From DATARH01 sp963789255 (GTDB lineage: Bacteria > Pseudomonadota > Alphaproteobacteria > ATCC43930 > CGMCC-115725): 64,000 nt of DNA. How positions within the stretch are numbered: the stretch's first letter is position 1; each line of letters starts with the position of its first letter. The stretch covers positions 62,001 to 126,000 of the forward strand of contig CAWBJW010000001.1 in the NCBI GenBank assembly GCA_963789255.1. The letters run 5' to 3'. The notes below the pieces were generated by a model, which did not search any database, was not told the DNA's origin, and worked only from the letters and a program-made list of their open reading frames with translations. Position numbers and translations under genes: made by a program. Positions 26,018-34,667 of this stretch are shown in pieces.

Positions 26018-27782
26018 ATGGCCGAGGTGCGGACAGAGCGGCGTCTGGCGGCGATACTCGCCGCCGATGTCGTCAGCTATTCGCGGCTGATCGGCGCCGA
26101 CGAAGAGGGCACTCTGGCGGCGCTCAGGGCGTTGCGGCGCGAGCTGATCGATCCGAAGATCGGGGAGCATAAGGGGCGCATCGTCAAGACGACGGGCGAC
26201 GGTTTGCTGGCTGAATTTGCCAGCGTCGTCGATGCCCTGCGCTGCGGCGCCGAATGGCAGAGCGAGATGGCGGAACGCAGCGCCCCGACAGCAGCGGACC
26301 GGCGCCTCGAATTCCGCATCGGCATCCACCAGGGCGACATCGTCGTCGAGGAAGGCGACATTTTCGGCGACGGGGTCAATGTCGCGGCCCGGCTCGAAGG
26401 CCTGGCCGAGCCGGGCGGGATCTGCGTCTCGGCGCGGGTGCAGGAGGACGCCGCCGGCCGGCTCGACCTCGCCTTCGAGGATTTGGGCGAGCAGCAATTG
26501 AAGAACATTGCCCGGCCGGTGCGGGTTTATCGCGTCGGACCGCGGCCGTCCCGGCCGCATGCGGGCGAGACGGCCGCGGTCCAGCCGCCTTTGGCGCTGC
26601 CCGACAAGCCGTCGATCGCGGTGCTGCCGTTCCAGAACATGAGCGGCGACCCGGAGCAGGAATATTTCGTCGACGGCATGGTCGAGGAGATCATCACCGC
26701 GCTCTCCCGCATCCGCTGGCTCTTCGTCATCGCCCGCAATTCGAGCTTCACCTACAAGGGCCAGGCGGTCGATGTGAAGCAGGTCGGGCGCGAGCTTGGC
26801 GTGCGCTATGTGCTCGAGGGCTCGGTGCGCAAGGGCGGAAATCGGGTGCGCATCACCGCGCAGCTGATCGACGCGATGACCGGCGCGCATCTCTGGGCCG
26901 ACCGCTTCGACGGCTCTTTGGAAGACGTGTTCGAGCTTCAGGACAGGGTCGCCTCAAGCGTCGCCGGGGTCATCGAACCGGCTTTGCAGGCCGCGGAGAC
27001 CGCCCGTTCAGAACAGCGCCCGACTGCTGACCTTACCGCCTACGACCTGTATCTGCGCGCCTATGCCATGTTCATGTTCTCGGCGCGCCAAATCCCTGAG
27101 GCGCTCCGCCTCGTGGAGGAGGCGATCGCACGCGATCCGCGATACGGGCCCGCGCTCGCTTTTGCCGCACTTTGCTGTGATCGGCTGCTGCTTGACGGTC
27201 GCAGCGAAGATCCCGAGGGAGACCGGCGCAAGGGGGCCGATTTCGCCAGGCGAAGCCTGCAAGTGGCCGCCGAAGACCCCGGCGTCCTGGCCAACGCCGC
27301 GCTGGCGTTGAATTTTTTCGGCGAGGACACTGGCGCGATGATCGCGCTTCGATCGCGCTCTGGTGTTCAATCCAAGCTTCGCTCGGGGCTGGCACGTTAG
27401 CGGTCTTCTCAGAATGCTTGCCGGTGAACACGACATTGCGATTGACCATCTCGAAGCCGCGATGCGCCTCAGCCCCCGAGCTCGGGTCGGTCCGTCGCTC
27501 GCGCACATTGGCGCGGCGCATTTTCTTGCCCGGCGCTTTGACGTGGCCGTGCCGAAGCTGCTTCTTGCGATTCAGGAAGATCCCAGCTATCCGCAGTCGT
27601 ATCGCAACCTGGCCGCCTGCTACGCGCATATGGGCCGGCTTGAAGAGGCGAAACGAGTTATTGCGCAATTGCGTGCCATTACGCCTGTCGTCATGCCGCC
27701 CCAACTGCGAAATCCGAGGGATCGCGAGCTGCTGTCGTCGGGCCTGCGGTTGGCGATGGGTGAGGAAGGAGGGGGCACGTGA
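26018..27782 (+). CDS. Class III adenylate/guanylate cyclase with TolB-like and TPR region, frameshifted near 27345
   Basis: Cyclase domain (residues about 8-175): RRLAAILAADVVSYSRLIGA (metal Asp), KTTGDGLLAEFASVVDALRC and FGDGVNVAARLEGLAEPGGI. Next is a TolB/FlgO-like N-terminal domain (PFQNMSGDPEQEYFVDGMVE, RYVLEGSVRK, THLWADRFDG-type blocks at residues 200-320), then TPR-like helices. At GEDTGAMIA the frame is lost; VFNPSFARGWHVSGLLRMLA and later TPR helices are in another frame to stop 27780-27782, so an indel near 27345 is inferred. This architecture is common in rhizobial-type genomes. Soluble. Its stop overlaps the start of the thioesterase gene. Confidence 0.85.
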
Positions 27783-28177
27783 TGGCCCCGCTCGATAGGC
27801 TGAGGGAACTCTCGCTGCCGTTTGCCGAGCTGATGGGCATCGAATTCGTCGAGGCGGCGGCCGGGCGGGTGGTTGCCGAGATGCTGGTGCGCGCGGATTT
27901 GTGCACGCGACCGGCGGTATTGCACGGCGGCGCGATCATGGCGTTTGCCGACACGCTCGGCGCCGCCGGCACAATCCTCAATCTCCGCGAGGGCGCCGGC
28001 ACGACGACGATCGAGAGCAAGACCAACTTCATCGCTGCGGCGCCCGCCGGAACGCGCGTGCGCGGCGAGGCGACCCCGCTGCACCGCGGCCGGCGCACCC
28101 AGGTGTGGCAGACGCGGGTTACGACCACCGAAGGCCGGCTCGTCGCCCTGGTGACGCAGACGCAGCTGGTGCTGTGA
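27779..28177 (+). CDS. PaaI-family hotdog thioesterase
   Basis: Acyl-CoA thioesterase of the hotdog fold. The catalytic region is VLHGGAIMAFADTLGAAGT (H-G-G ... D type), followed by GAGTTTIESKTNFIAAAP and RTQVWQTRVTTTEGRLVALV. Length is 132 residues. GTG-ATG at 27779-27784 overlaps the preceding cyclase stop, so translation is coupled. The substrate is unknown: phenylacetyl-CoA-type thioesters in PaaI itself, but the context here gives no pathway. Confidence 0.85.
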   Translation: MMAPLDRLRELSLPFAELMGIEFVEAAAGRVVAEMLVRADLCTRPAVLHGGAIMAFADTLGAAGTILNLREGAGTTTIESKTNFIAAAPAGTRVRGEATPLHRGRRTQVWQTRVTTTEGRLVALVTQTQLVL

Positions 28178-28184
28178 AGCCGGA

Positions 28185-28218
28185 CATGGTGGGCTTCGCG
28201 TTGCTCACCCACCCTACG
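28185..28218. repeat. Half copy of the 14454-14533 repeat
   Basis: CATGGTGGGCTTCGCGTTGC and on resembles one arm of the 31-bp repeat at 14503-14533, with mismatches. It lies between the converging thioesterase and TerC genes, touching the TerC stop. Confidence 0.5.
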
Positions 28219-28930
28219 AAAAGCCGATGGCGAGCGCGGCGCCGTGCTGGACGATCTGCGCCGACCCCTCCCAGATCATGCGCAGCGCGACGAAGGTGAC
28301 GATGCCGAGCCCGACCCATGAGATCCAGAACAGGCGATCGAGCAGCCGCGCGATATAGGTCGAGGCGACCCCCATCAAAGCGACCGACAGAATGAGCCCG
28401 AGCGCGAGGATGAGCGGGTGGGCGCGCGCGATCCCGGCGACGGCGAGAACGTTGTCGAGCGACATCGACAGATCGGCAACGATGATCTGGCCGAGCGCCT
28501 GGACCGTTGTCTTGGTGCGCCGGCGCAGCGGCGCGATCGGGCCGTCGGCGCCGGCCGGGGCGACTGCGGGCCCGGCGTCGCGGATCTCGCGGTACATCTT
28601 CGAGGCGACCCACAACAACAGGAGCCCCCCGGCCAGCGTCATGCCGATCGTCGAGCGCAGCACTTCCACGGCGACGAAGGCGAACAGGATGCGCAGCACC
28701 GTCGCGGCGGCGATGCCTGACGCGATGACGCGCCGCCGGCGGTCCGCCGCAAGCCCGGCGGCGGCCATGCCGACGACGATCGCATTGTCGCCGGCAAGCA
28801 CGACATCGATGATCACCACCGATACGAGCGTGCTCGCCTGTCCCAGGTTCACCAGCACGCCCGCGACATAAGCACTGACCAGGGCATCGTCGAGGCCAAG
28901 CGGATGACGACAGCGGCGCCGCCGCGCCAT
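28214..28930 (-). CDS. TerC-family integral membrane protein
   Basis: Multi-helix membrane protein of the TerC/Alx family, implicated in metal (manganese) handling and tellurium resistance. The paired acidic motifs are in VVIIDVVLAGDNAIVVGMAA and IIVADLSMSLDNVLAVAG, at matching positions of the two repeats, with about seven helices in total. Length is about 238 residues from an ATG at 28928-28930. That start is weak: the first 20 codons are Arg-rich and overlap the divergent MFS gene, and the true start may lie further in (near VLVNLGQ). An upstream indel cannot be excluded. Confidence 0.8.
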   Translation of the reverse strand: MARRRRCRHPLGLDDALVSAYVAGVLVNLGQASTLVSVVIIDVVLAGDNAIVVGMAAAGLAADRRRRVIASGIAAATVLRILFAFVAVEVLRSTIGMTLAGGLLLLWVASKMYREIRDAGPAVAPAGADGPIAPLRRRTKTTVQALGQIIVADLSMSLDNVLAVAGIARAHPLILALGLILSVALMGVASTYIARLLDRLFWISWVGLGIVTFVALRMIWEGSAQIVQHGAALAIGFS

Positions 28931-30109
28931 TCCGGGCGACCCCAGGACCAAAACGCGACGCGGCTCGGCGCGTTCTATGCGGCGAGTTTTCTCGTCGTCG
29001 GGGTCCAGCTGCCGTTCTGGCCGGTGTGGCTGGCCGGCCGCGGTCTCGACGCGCAACAGATCGCGACTGTGTTTGCCGCCGCGATCTGGGCCAAGGTGAT
29101 CGCCACGCCGGCGTTGGGCGCGCTGGCCGACCGGCTCGGAAAGCGCCGCGCCGTGATGGTCGCGCTCGCCGCCTGCGCCTGCGCGGCCTATGCCGGGTTA
29201 TGGCCGGTCGCCGGCTTCTGGGCGCTCATGACGCTCAACCTCGTCGCCGGGGTGGCGCAATCGGCGCTGATGCCGCTCGGCGACAGCATCACGCTCGCGG
29301 CGGTGCGCCATGAAGGGCTCGATTACGGCCGCATCCGGGTATGGGGCTCGATCAGCTTTGTTGTCGCCGCGATCGGCAGCGGCGCCGCGCTCGCCGTCGG
29401 CCCGGCTGCCGCGCGAGCCGGCAACGAGGTGCTGTTCCTCGTGCTCGCCGCCTCCGCCGTACTGGTCGCCGCCTGCATCGGCATTCCCGCCGCTTCCCGG
29501 CCCGCCGGCATCGTCCGGTCGGGCTGGACGGCACACCATGGGGATCTCTGGCGGCTCGCCGCCGACCGCCGGTTCTGGCTCTTCGTCGTCAGCGCCGCCG
29601 CATTGCAGTCGAGCCACCAGCTCTATTACGGCTTCGGGACGCTCTATTGGCGCCAGCTCGGCTTTTCCGACACGGTCATCGGCGTGCTGTGGGCCGAAGG
29701 GGTGGTCGCCGAGATCGTCCTCTTCTGGTACAGCGCGCCGTTCGTCGCCCGCTTCGGGCCGCTCGGGCTGATGGCACTGGGCGGCGCGGCCGGCATCGTG
29801 CGCTGGAGCCTGATGGGCCTCTTGCCCGGGCTCGCCGCGGCGGCGGCGCTGCAATTGCTGCATGCCCTGACCTTTGGCGCGAGCCATCTGGGCGCGATGC
29901 ATTTCATGGCGCGCAACGTGCCGCCGGGAGCGGCGGCGAGCGCGCAATCGCTTTATGCCGCGCTGTCGGCCGGTCTCGGCAGCGGCCTCGTCATGCTTGC
30001 CGCGGGCGCGCTCTACGCCGCCTATGGCGGCCATGCCTACCCGTTCATGGCGCTGTTGTCGGCGGCGGGTTTGTGTGGCGTCCTGTTGCTCAAGCGGGCA
30101 CCGGCATAA
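28904..30109 (+). CDS. MFS transporter (HcaT-like, MFS_1_like group)
   Basis: Twelve-helix major-facilitator permease of the inner membrane. RLGAFYAASFLVVGVQLPFW and PVWLAGRGLDAQQIATVFAA are the typical entry, ALADRLGKRRAVMVALAACA is the loop 2-3 motif, and EGLDYGRIRVWGSISFVVAA follows helix 4. This resembles the putative 3-phenylpropionate transporter HcaT. At 401 residues it is full length. It diverges from TerC with a 27-bp overlap of reading frames at the two starts. The GFA gene follows after a 26-bp gap. Substrate unknown. Confidence 0.88.
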   Translation: MTTAAPPRHSGRPQDQNATRLGAFYAASFLVVGVQLPFWPVWLAGRGLDAQQIATVFAAAIWAKVIATPALGALADRLGKRRAVMVALAACACAAYAGLWPVAGFWALMTLNLVAGVAQSALMPLGDSITLAAVRHEGLDYGRIRVWGSISFVVAAIGSGAALAVGPAAARAGNEVLFLVLAASAVLVAACIGIPAASRPAGIVRSGWTAHHGDLWRLAADRRFWLFVVSAAALQSSHQLYYGFGTLYWRQLGFSDTVIGVLWAEGVVAEIVLFWYSAPFVARFGPLGLMALGGAAGIVRWSLMGLLPGLAAAAALQLLHALTFGASHLGAMHFMARNVPPGAAASAQSLYAALSAGLGSGLVMLAAGALYAAYGGHAYPFMALLSAAGLCGVLLLKRAPA

Positions 30110-30135
30110 CGCGACGGGCAGGGAGGCATCAGGTC

Positions 30136-30537
30136 ATGCTGGAGACTTACGAGGGCGGCTGCCATTGCGGCCGGGTCAGGTTTAGCATCCAGGTCGATCT
30201 GGCGGAAACCATCATCGGCGAGTGCAACTGCTCGATCTGCACCAAGAAGGGCATTCTGCATCTGCCCGTCCTGCACGAGCGCCTCGAAATCCTGCGCGGC
30301 GCCGATGAACTGGCGACCTACCGGTTCAATACCGGCACGGCCCAGCACACTTTCTGCCGGCATTGCGGCATCCATGCGTTCTACCAGCCGCGCTCCGATC
30401 CGGAGAACTACAGCGTCAACGCGCGCTGCCTCGACGGCTACGACCCGGAAACGATGCGGCCGCGCCGGCTGTTCGACGGGCGCAACTGGGAAGCAGCCTT
30501 CGCCAGCCGGCCGCCGGAGTGGGACGCGAAGCCCTGA
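30136..30537 (+). CDS. GFA-family (glutathione-dependent formaldehyde-activating-like) zinc protein
   Basis: Small CENP-V/GFA zinc-binding domain with Cys clusters in YEGGCHCGRVRF, ECNCSICTKKG and HTFCRHCGIHAFYQPRSDPE, which chelate zinc. Length is 133 residues. Most members of this family are not proven formaldehyde enzymes, and there is no glutathione-dependent dehydrogenase nearby, so only the family is assigned. ATG 30136 is used (AGGCATCAGGTC upstream). It follows the MFS gene by 26 bp and precedes the next gene by 9 bp on the same strand. Confidence 0.87.
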   Translation: MLETYEGGCHCGRVRFSIQVDLAETIIGECNCSICTKKGILHLPVLHERLEILRGADELATYRFNTGTAQHTFCRHCGIHAFYQPRSDPENYSVNARCLDGYDPETMRPRRLFDGRNWEAAFASRPPEWDAKP

Positions 30538-30546
30538 GGAGACGGG

Positions 30547-30885
30547 ATGAAAACTCAACTCAATCGCGGCCAGAAACGGCGCCTAATGTATATCGAGAAT
30601 AAGGACGGGGAGATCGACGGGACCAATGCCCGCATCGGCTGGGTGACGTTCTCCAAATCGGGACAAACAGTCTACTACCGCGGCAGAGCGTTAGAGAAGA
30701 ACAACGGCCAGGGCATTCGTGGGAATTTCCTTGATACGGCAACCGGCGAGGAATACTGGGTTTCCGGGATTAAAAAACGAGGCTCCAATGTTCATTGGGC
30801 GGAGCCCGTCTCAGTGAGAATTGATGCAGACGCACTGGAAGATTACCGCGCTATACGATTGCCTACACCACCAGCTCGCGACTGA
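30547..30885 (+). CDS. Conserved small protein of unknown function (112 aa)
   Basis: Contains MYIENKDGEIDGTNARIGW, VTFSKSGQTVYYRGRALEK and TGEEYWVSGIKKRGSNVHWA, a well-conserved small protein family often wrongly annotated as a DXP synthase fragment; it has no ThDP domain. Homologues usually begin at the MYIE block, 13 codons in, but ATG 30547 has a GAGGAG site so the longer start is kept. It converges on the deaminase-like gene and their ends overlap by about 23 bp. No function is proposed. Confidence 0.75.
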   Translation: MKTQLNRGQKRRLMYIENKDGEIDGTNARIGWVTFSKSGQTVYYRGRALEKNNGQGIRGNFLDTATGEEYWVSGIKKRGSNVHWAEPVSVRIDADALEDYRAIRLPTPPARD

Positions 30886-31606
30886 CGCTGCGCACGTCCA
30901 CCTCGAAATCGAGGCCCTCGACGGGCGGCCTTGCATAATGCCAGGTCAGCCCGGCCGCCGCGGCGCCGCGCGCGACGAACTCGTCGGCGAGCAACGAGTG
31001 GATGTCGTAGACGGTGTAGAGCTGGGTCGCGGTCGCCGCGCTCCAGCCAACGCCGAGCGCGGCCATGCGATGTTCCATCGCGCCGAGGACGCAACGCGCC
31101 TTGTCGCGCATACCGGCGGCCGACTGGTCGCCGAGCCGGACGATCCGGTCGGCATAGCTACCCGGACCCTCATCCGCCTCGCCGCTGCCGGCTGCGACGA
31201 AACCGCCGCCCTCGCCCGGGACGGTATAGCTGAAGGCGTACAAGGAGGGCGCCGCCGGCGGGTCGATCTCCGGGCAGACATTCGAGCGCGCGACCGGATT
31301 GACCTCGTCGCGGAAGATCCCCCAGGCGGCGAGCTGCTGGACATAGTGGCGGTTGAACGCGACGAACCCGGCCTCGGTGAATTGCGCCGGCGAGCGCAAT
31401 TCGCAGGCGCAGAACGCGGTCGGCGGGCGGCCGAGCCGGGCGAGGTATGCTTCCACCGCAGCAAAGCCCTCGGCAAGCGGCAACAGGCGGGCAAAGCGCG
31501 CTCGCTCGATGCGGAAGCCGGGCTCGGCGACGACGCCGCCCGAATACTGGAACTGGTGGGTCAGGAAGCGATATCCCCCGGGGGCGAAAGGTTGGACGCT
31601 CGGCAT
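30863..31606 (-). CDS. CnbZ-like 2-aminomuconate-type deaminase (RidA/YjgF-related)
   Basis: Resembles 2-amino-5-chloromuconate deaminase CnbZ and its relatives. Markers are YRFLTHQFQYSGGVVAEPGF, TAFCACELRSPAQFTEAGF, WGIFRDEVNPVARSNVCPE and the C-terminal YTVYDIHSLLADEFVARGA-type block, which recalls the RidA fold. Length is 247 residues from ATG 31604-31606, which has a strong GGAGGATCC site; the long N-terminal extension of the open frame comes from a repeat and is rejected. It lies divergent from the ThDP enzyme; similar pairs suggest a shared pathway for a nitrogen-containing aromatic breakdown product, but the substrate is not known. Family assignment is from recall. Confidence 0.6.
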   Translation of the reverse strand: MPSVQPFAPGGYRFLTHQFQYSGGVVAEPGFRIERARFARLLPLAEGFAAVEAYLARLGRPPTAFCACELRSPAQFTEAGFVAFNRHYVQQLAAWGIFRDEVNPVARSNVCPEIDPPAAPSLYAFSYTVPGEGGGFVAAGSGEADEGPGSYADRIVRLGDQSAAGMRDKARCVLGAMEHRMAALGVGWSAATATQLYTVYDIHSLLADEFVARGAAAAGLTWHYARPPVEGLDFEVDVRSVSRELVV

Positions 31607-31636
31607 CGGCGGATCCTCCGGCATGCTTCGATGCCA

Positions 31637-31676
31637 GCGAGATTGCTTCGTCGCTGCGCTCCTCGCAATGACAGCT
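31637..31676. repeat. Half element of the GATTGCTTCGTCGCT repeat family
   Basis: GCGAGATTGCTTCGTCGCTG and on, ending GCAATGACAGC, matches the elements around 50498-50585 inside the cobH fusion. It extends the open frame upstream of the CnbZ-like gene. Confidence 0.6.
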
Positions 31677-31775
31677 TGTTTGCCGTCACAGAACCGTGCG
31701 CGCTCTCGCGCGCAGATGCGTTGTGTTCCGCTGCCGTGCGGGGCAAGCTTGCGCCGTCCCAGGGGAGGAGCAGCG

Positions 31776-33514
31776 ATGGCGATCGAACGGATGCTGACCG
31801 AGGAATTGCCGGCCCGGGTGCTGGTCGCGCGCGTCCTGGCGGAAGCCGGCATCGAGTATGTCTTCGGCATCTCGGGCGGCCATACCGGCCGCATCGTCTC
31901 CGGGCTGAGCCAGGTCCAGAACCAGGTCCGCATGGTCACCGTGCGCGAAGAGTTGCTGGCCGGGGTCATGGCCGAGGTCTATGGCAGGCTGACCCGGCGC
32001 CCCGGCGTCATGCTGGGCCAGGGCCCGTGGGTGCTCGGCAACGGGCTGATCGGCACGCTCGAAGCCTATTTGTCGAGTTCGCCGATGCTGCTGTTGACCG
32101 ATTTCAGCGATGCGCCGCGCTTTTCGCTGCACGCGCCCTACCAGCAGGCGACCGGCGACTATGGCAGTTGGGACGCGCGCCGCGCCTTTGGCGGCGTCAC
32201 CAAGCAGGTCATGCAGGCGCAGGACCCGATCGCCGCGGTGCAGGCGACCCAGCTGGCGATCAAGCATGCGATGGCCGGACAGCCGGGCCCGGTGGCGGTG
32301 CTGTTCAGCCATGACGCGCTGGCCGGCTCGGTGGCGCCCAACTCGCAGCCGGTGCTGTACCCGACCCGCTTTTATCTGCCGCCCGCGCCGCCGCCGGCCG
32401 AACCGGCGCTGATCGCCGCCGCGGCCGAGCGCCTTCTTGCGGCCGAGCGACCGGTCGTCATCGCCGGCAACGGGGTGCGCATCGCCCAGGCCTACGGGGA
32501 GCTGTGCGACTTGGCTGAGGCGGCCGGGCTGCCGGTGGCGACGACGGCGGCCGGCAAGGGCTGCTTTCCCGAGACGCATCCGTTGGCGCTCGGCGTCTTC
32601 GGCACTTTCGGCACCGCGGTGGCCAACGCCTGCCTCGGCGAAGCCGATCTGGTGCTCGTCGTCGGCTCCAAACTGTCGCCGAGCGATACTGCCTGGGAGA
32701 ACACCAAGCTGCTCGATCCGACGCGGCAGAGTTTTGTCCAGATCGATATCGAACCGCGCCATGCCTCGTGGAATTTCCCGGCCGAAACGGTCGTGCTCGG
32801 CGATGCGGCGCGGATCCTGGCGCAGCTCGGCGCGGAGGTGCGTTCGCGCGGCGAGGGGCGCCGCGCGGCCGGGGTCCGGCGGGTCGCGCGACATCGCGAC
32901 GCACATGGCTTTTTCGACGCCCCGGCCTACACCGCCGATGACCGGCCGATCCTGCCGCAACGGGTGATCGGCGAATTGATGCGCGGCCTGCCGGAGAACG
33001 CGATCGTTACCTGCGATGCCGGCGAGAACCGCATCATGATGACCCATTTCTATCAGACTAAAGCCGCCGGCGGCTTCTTACAGGCGGCCGGCACGGGGCC
33101 GATGGGGTTCGGAATCCCGGCGGCGCTGGCGGCCAAGCTGGTCCATCCGGACCGCCCGGTCGTCGCGGCGGTCGGCGATGGCGGGTTTGCGATGACGATG
33201 AACGGGCTGATGACCGCGCTCGAACACGACATTCCGATCGTCGTGGTGGTCTTCAACAACAAGGCGCTGGGCTGGGTGTTGCACGGCTCCGGGCCGTTCG
33301 CCGCCGAGTTCAACGAATTCGATCATGCCGCGATCGCCCGCGCGATGGGTTGCCGCGGAACCGGGTCGAGGACCCGGCGGCGCTCGCCCCGGCGTTGCAC
33401 GAAGCGCTGGCCGCCCGCGTGCCGACCGTGATCGACGTGATGACCTCGCTCGCCGTGTCGTTCGCCGACATCACCTCGCCCTTGGCCAACGAGGCCTCGC
33501 CGCGCCGGCGTTGA
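31776..33514 (+). CDS. Acetolactate-synthase-like ThDP-dependent enzyme, frameshifted near 33350
   Basis: Three-domain ThDP enzyme. The N-terminal Pyr domain has VFGISGGHTGRIVSGLS and MVTVREELLAGVMAEVYG (activating Glu), a central FAD/ADP-like domain follows, and the PP domain carries VVAAVGDGGFAMTMNGLMTA through VVFNNKALGWVLHG (GDG ... NN). At ARAMGCRG the frame is lost; the normal end (VEDPAALAPALHEALAARVP, VIDVMTSLAVSFADI) follows in another frame to TGA 33512-33514, so one indel near 33350. Start ATG 31776 has AGGGGAGGAG. It is not next to a regulatory subunit (ilvH), so it is more likely a ThDP lyase or decarboxylase of another pathway than ILV synthesis. Confidence 0.85.
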
Positions 33515-33836
33515 GCGCCCTCGCGAGCCACTAAGGCCGTGATGCTCGCCGAGCCGCTTGGGTTTCATACCGAGCGGTCTGGTCTATCAACTCAACTCAA
33601 CTAAACAGAGAAAATAATGTTTAAACCCGATGCCGGGCACTCCCGAGAAGGGTCATGGCGCGTCACGGTATCCAAAAAGCGTATAAACCGCGTCCGACAA
33701 GTCAGCCTGCGCGCGGATTCTATCTTAATGCTTACTCATTGCCTTGCGTCTTGCCGCCCATGCCTGTAACGTCCGACTTGGCGGCCGCAGTGCGCGCGCT
33801 CGCTCGCGCCAGATTGGATTCATAGAACAGGGATCG
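33515..33836. promoter_or_regulatory. Intergenic region upstream of the type I secretion locus
   Basis: About 320 bp with no supported gene. The part from 33590 to 33740 is somewhat AT-richer (TTTAAACC, TATAAACCGC, ATTCTATCTTAATGC) and is a likely place for the promoter of the regulator gene; no exact box is claimed. Confidence 0.4.
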
Positions 33837-34604
33837 ATGGGGGCATCGACAATAGTCGTCGCGCGGGAGGATTTGTCGATTCCCGGAGCCGCCGATCAGG
33901 GGAACGGGGCGGTGTCCAGCGCGGCTGAGCTTGCGACACGGTTCTTTGACGTGGTCCGGCAGTACAATCCGGACGTGATCGTGCTCGACCTCACCGGATC
34001 GCACAGCACTGGAATCGCCACAATTCTCAAGATCCGCCGCCGGACCGGTGTGCCTATTCTGGTCGTGTGCGAACCTGATGACCCGACGATGCGCGAGTAT
34101 TGCCTTGCCGGCGCCGCCGAATGCATGCAGGCACCCGTCGATATCATGCGGCTGAATCTAACTGTTCAAAAGATCATCCAGCTTTCCAAGGGGGCGCGCC
34201 AATCCATGGCGGCCGTGCCGAGCCCGACGCAAGCCATCCACTTTTCCGGACTGAGGTTGCAATCGCATGAAAACCTGCTGATCGGGGCGGATGGATCGAT
34301 GAGCAAACTCACGACGTCGGAAAACCGGGTGCTCGTCCATTTTGTTAACAACCCTTGGACACTGTGCACCCGCGATGCTCTCGCCGAGGCGCTTTATGGC
34401 CGTCAACGCCCGAACAGCGAGCGCGCCATAGACGTCGTCGTGACGCGACTGCGCAAAAAGATCGCATCCCTCGGCGGGCCCGCCGCACAGCGCGTCATTA
34501 AAACCGAATTCCGTCGGGGCTATGTGTTCGTGGCGGAGGTTTCTGCTGATGCGCCTGTCGCGGCCGAGCAGGCCGATCCACCGCGGCGCGCGCGAACCGC
34601 CTGA
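33837..34604 (+). CDS. OmpR-type winged-helix response regulator with atypical receiver
   Basis: The receiver-like domain (residues 1-120) keeps the phospho-site Asp in VIVLDLTGS and a CEPDDPTMRE region, but the usual acidic pair at the N-terminus is missing: it starts STIVVAREDLSIPGAADQGN. The C-terminal DNA-binding domain (about residues 150-240) has FVNNPWTLCTRDALAEALYG and IDVVVTRLRKKIASLGG, ending FRRGYVFVAEV. Length is 255 residues. It is the first gene of the type I secretion locus and probably its regulator. Phosphorylation may be weak or absent; no sensor kinase is adjacent. Start ATG 33837 has GGGATCG upstream, a poor SD. Confidence 0.8.
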   Translation: MGASTIVVAREDLSIPGAADQGNGAVSSAAELATRFFDVVRQYNPDVIVLDLTGSHSTGIATILKIRRRTGVPILVVCEPDDPTMREYCLAGAAECMQAPVDIMRLNLTVQKIIQLSKGARQSMAAVPSPTQAIHFSGLRLQSHENLLIGADGSMSKLTTSENRVLVHFVNNPWTLCTRDALAEALYGRQRPNSERAIDVVVTRLRKKIASLGGPAAQRVIKTEFRRGYVFVAEVSADAPVAAEQADPPRRARTA

Positions 34605-34667
34605 CCGCGGCGACGCGCTGCCCCACCCGGCTCGGTCGCCCGACGGCGGCCGGAGCATCCTGACGAG

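Noticed and set aside
31606..31969. N-terminal extension of the CnbZ-like protein
   Set aside because: It is low-complexity, runs through a repeat and the divergent ThDP gene's start; a strong ribosome site marks the internal ATG.
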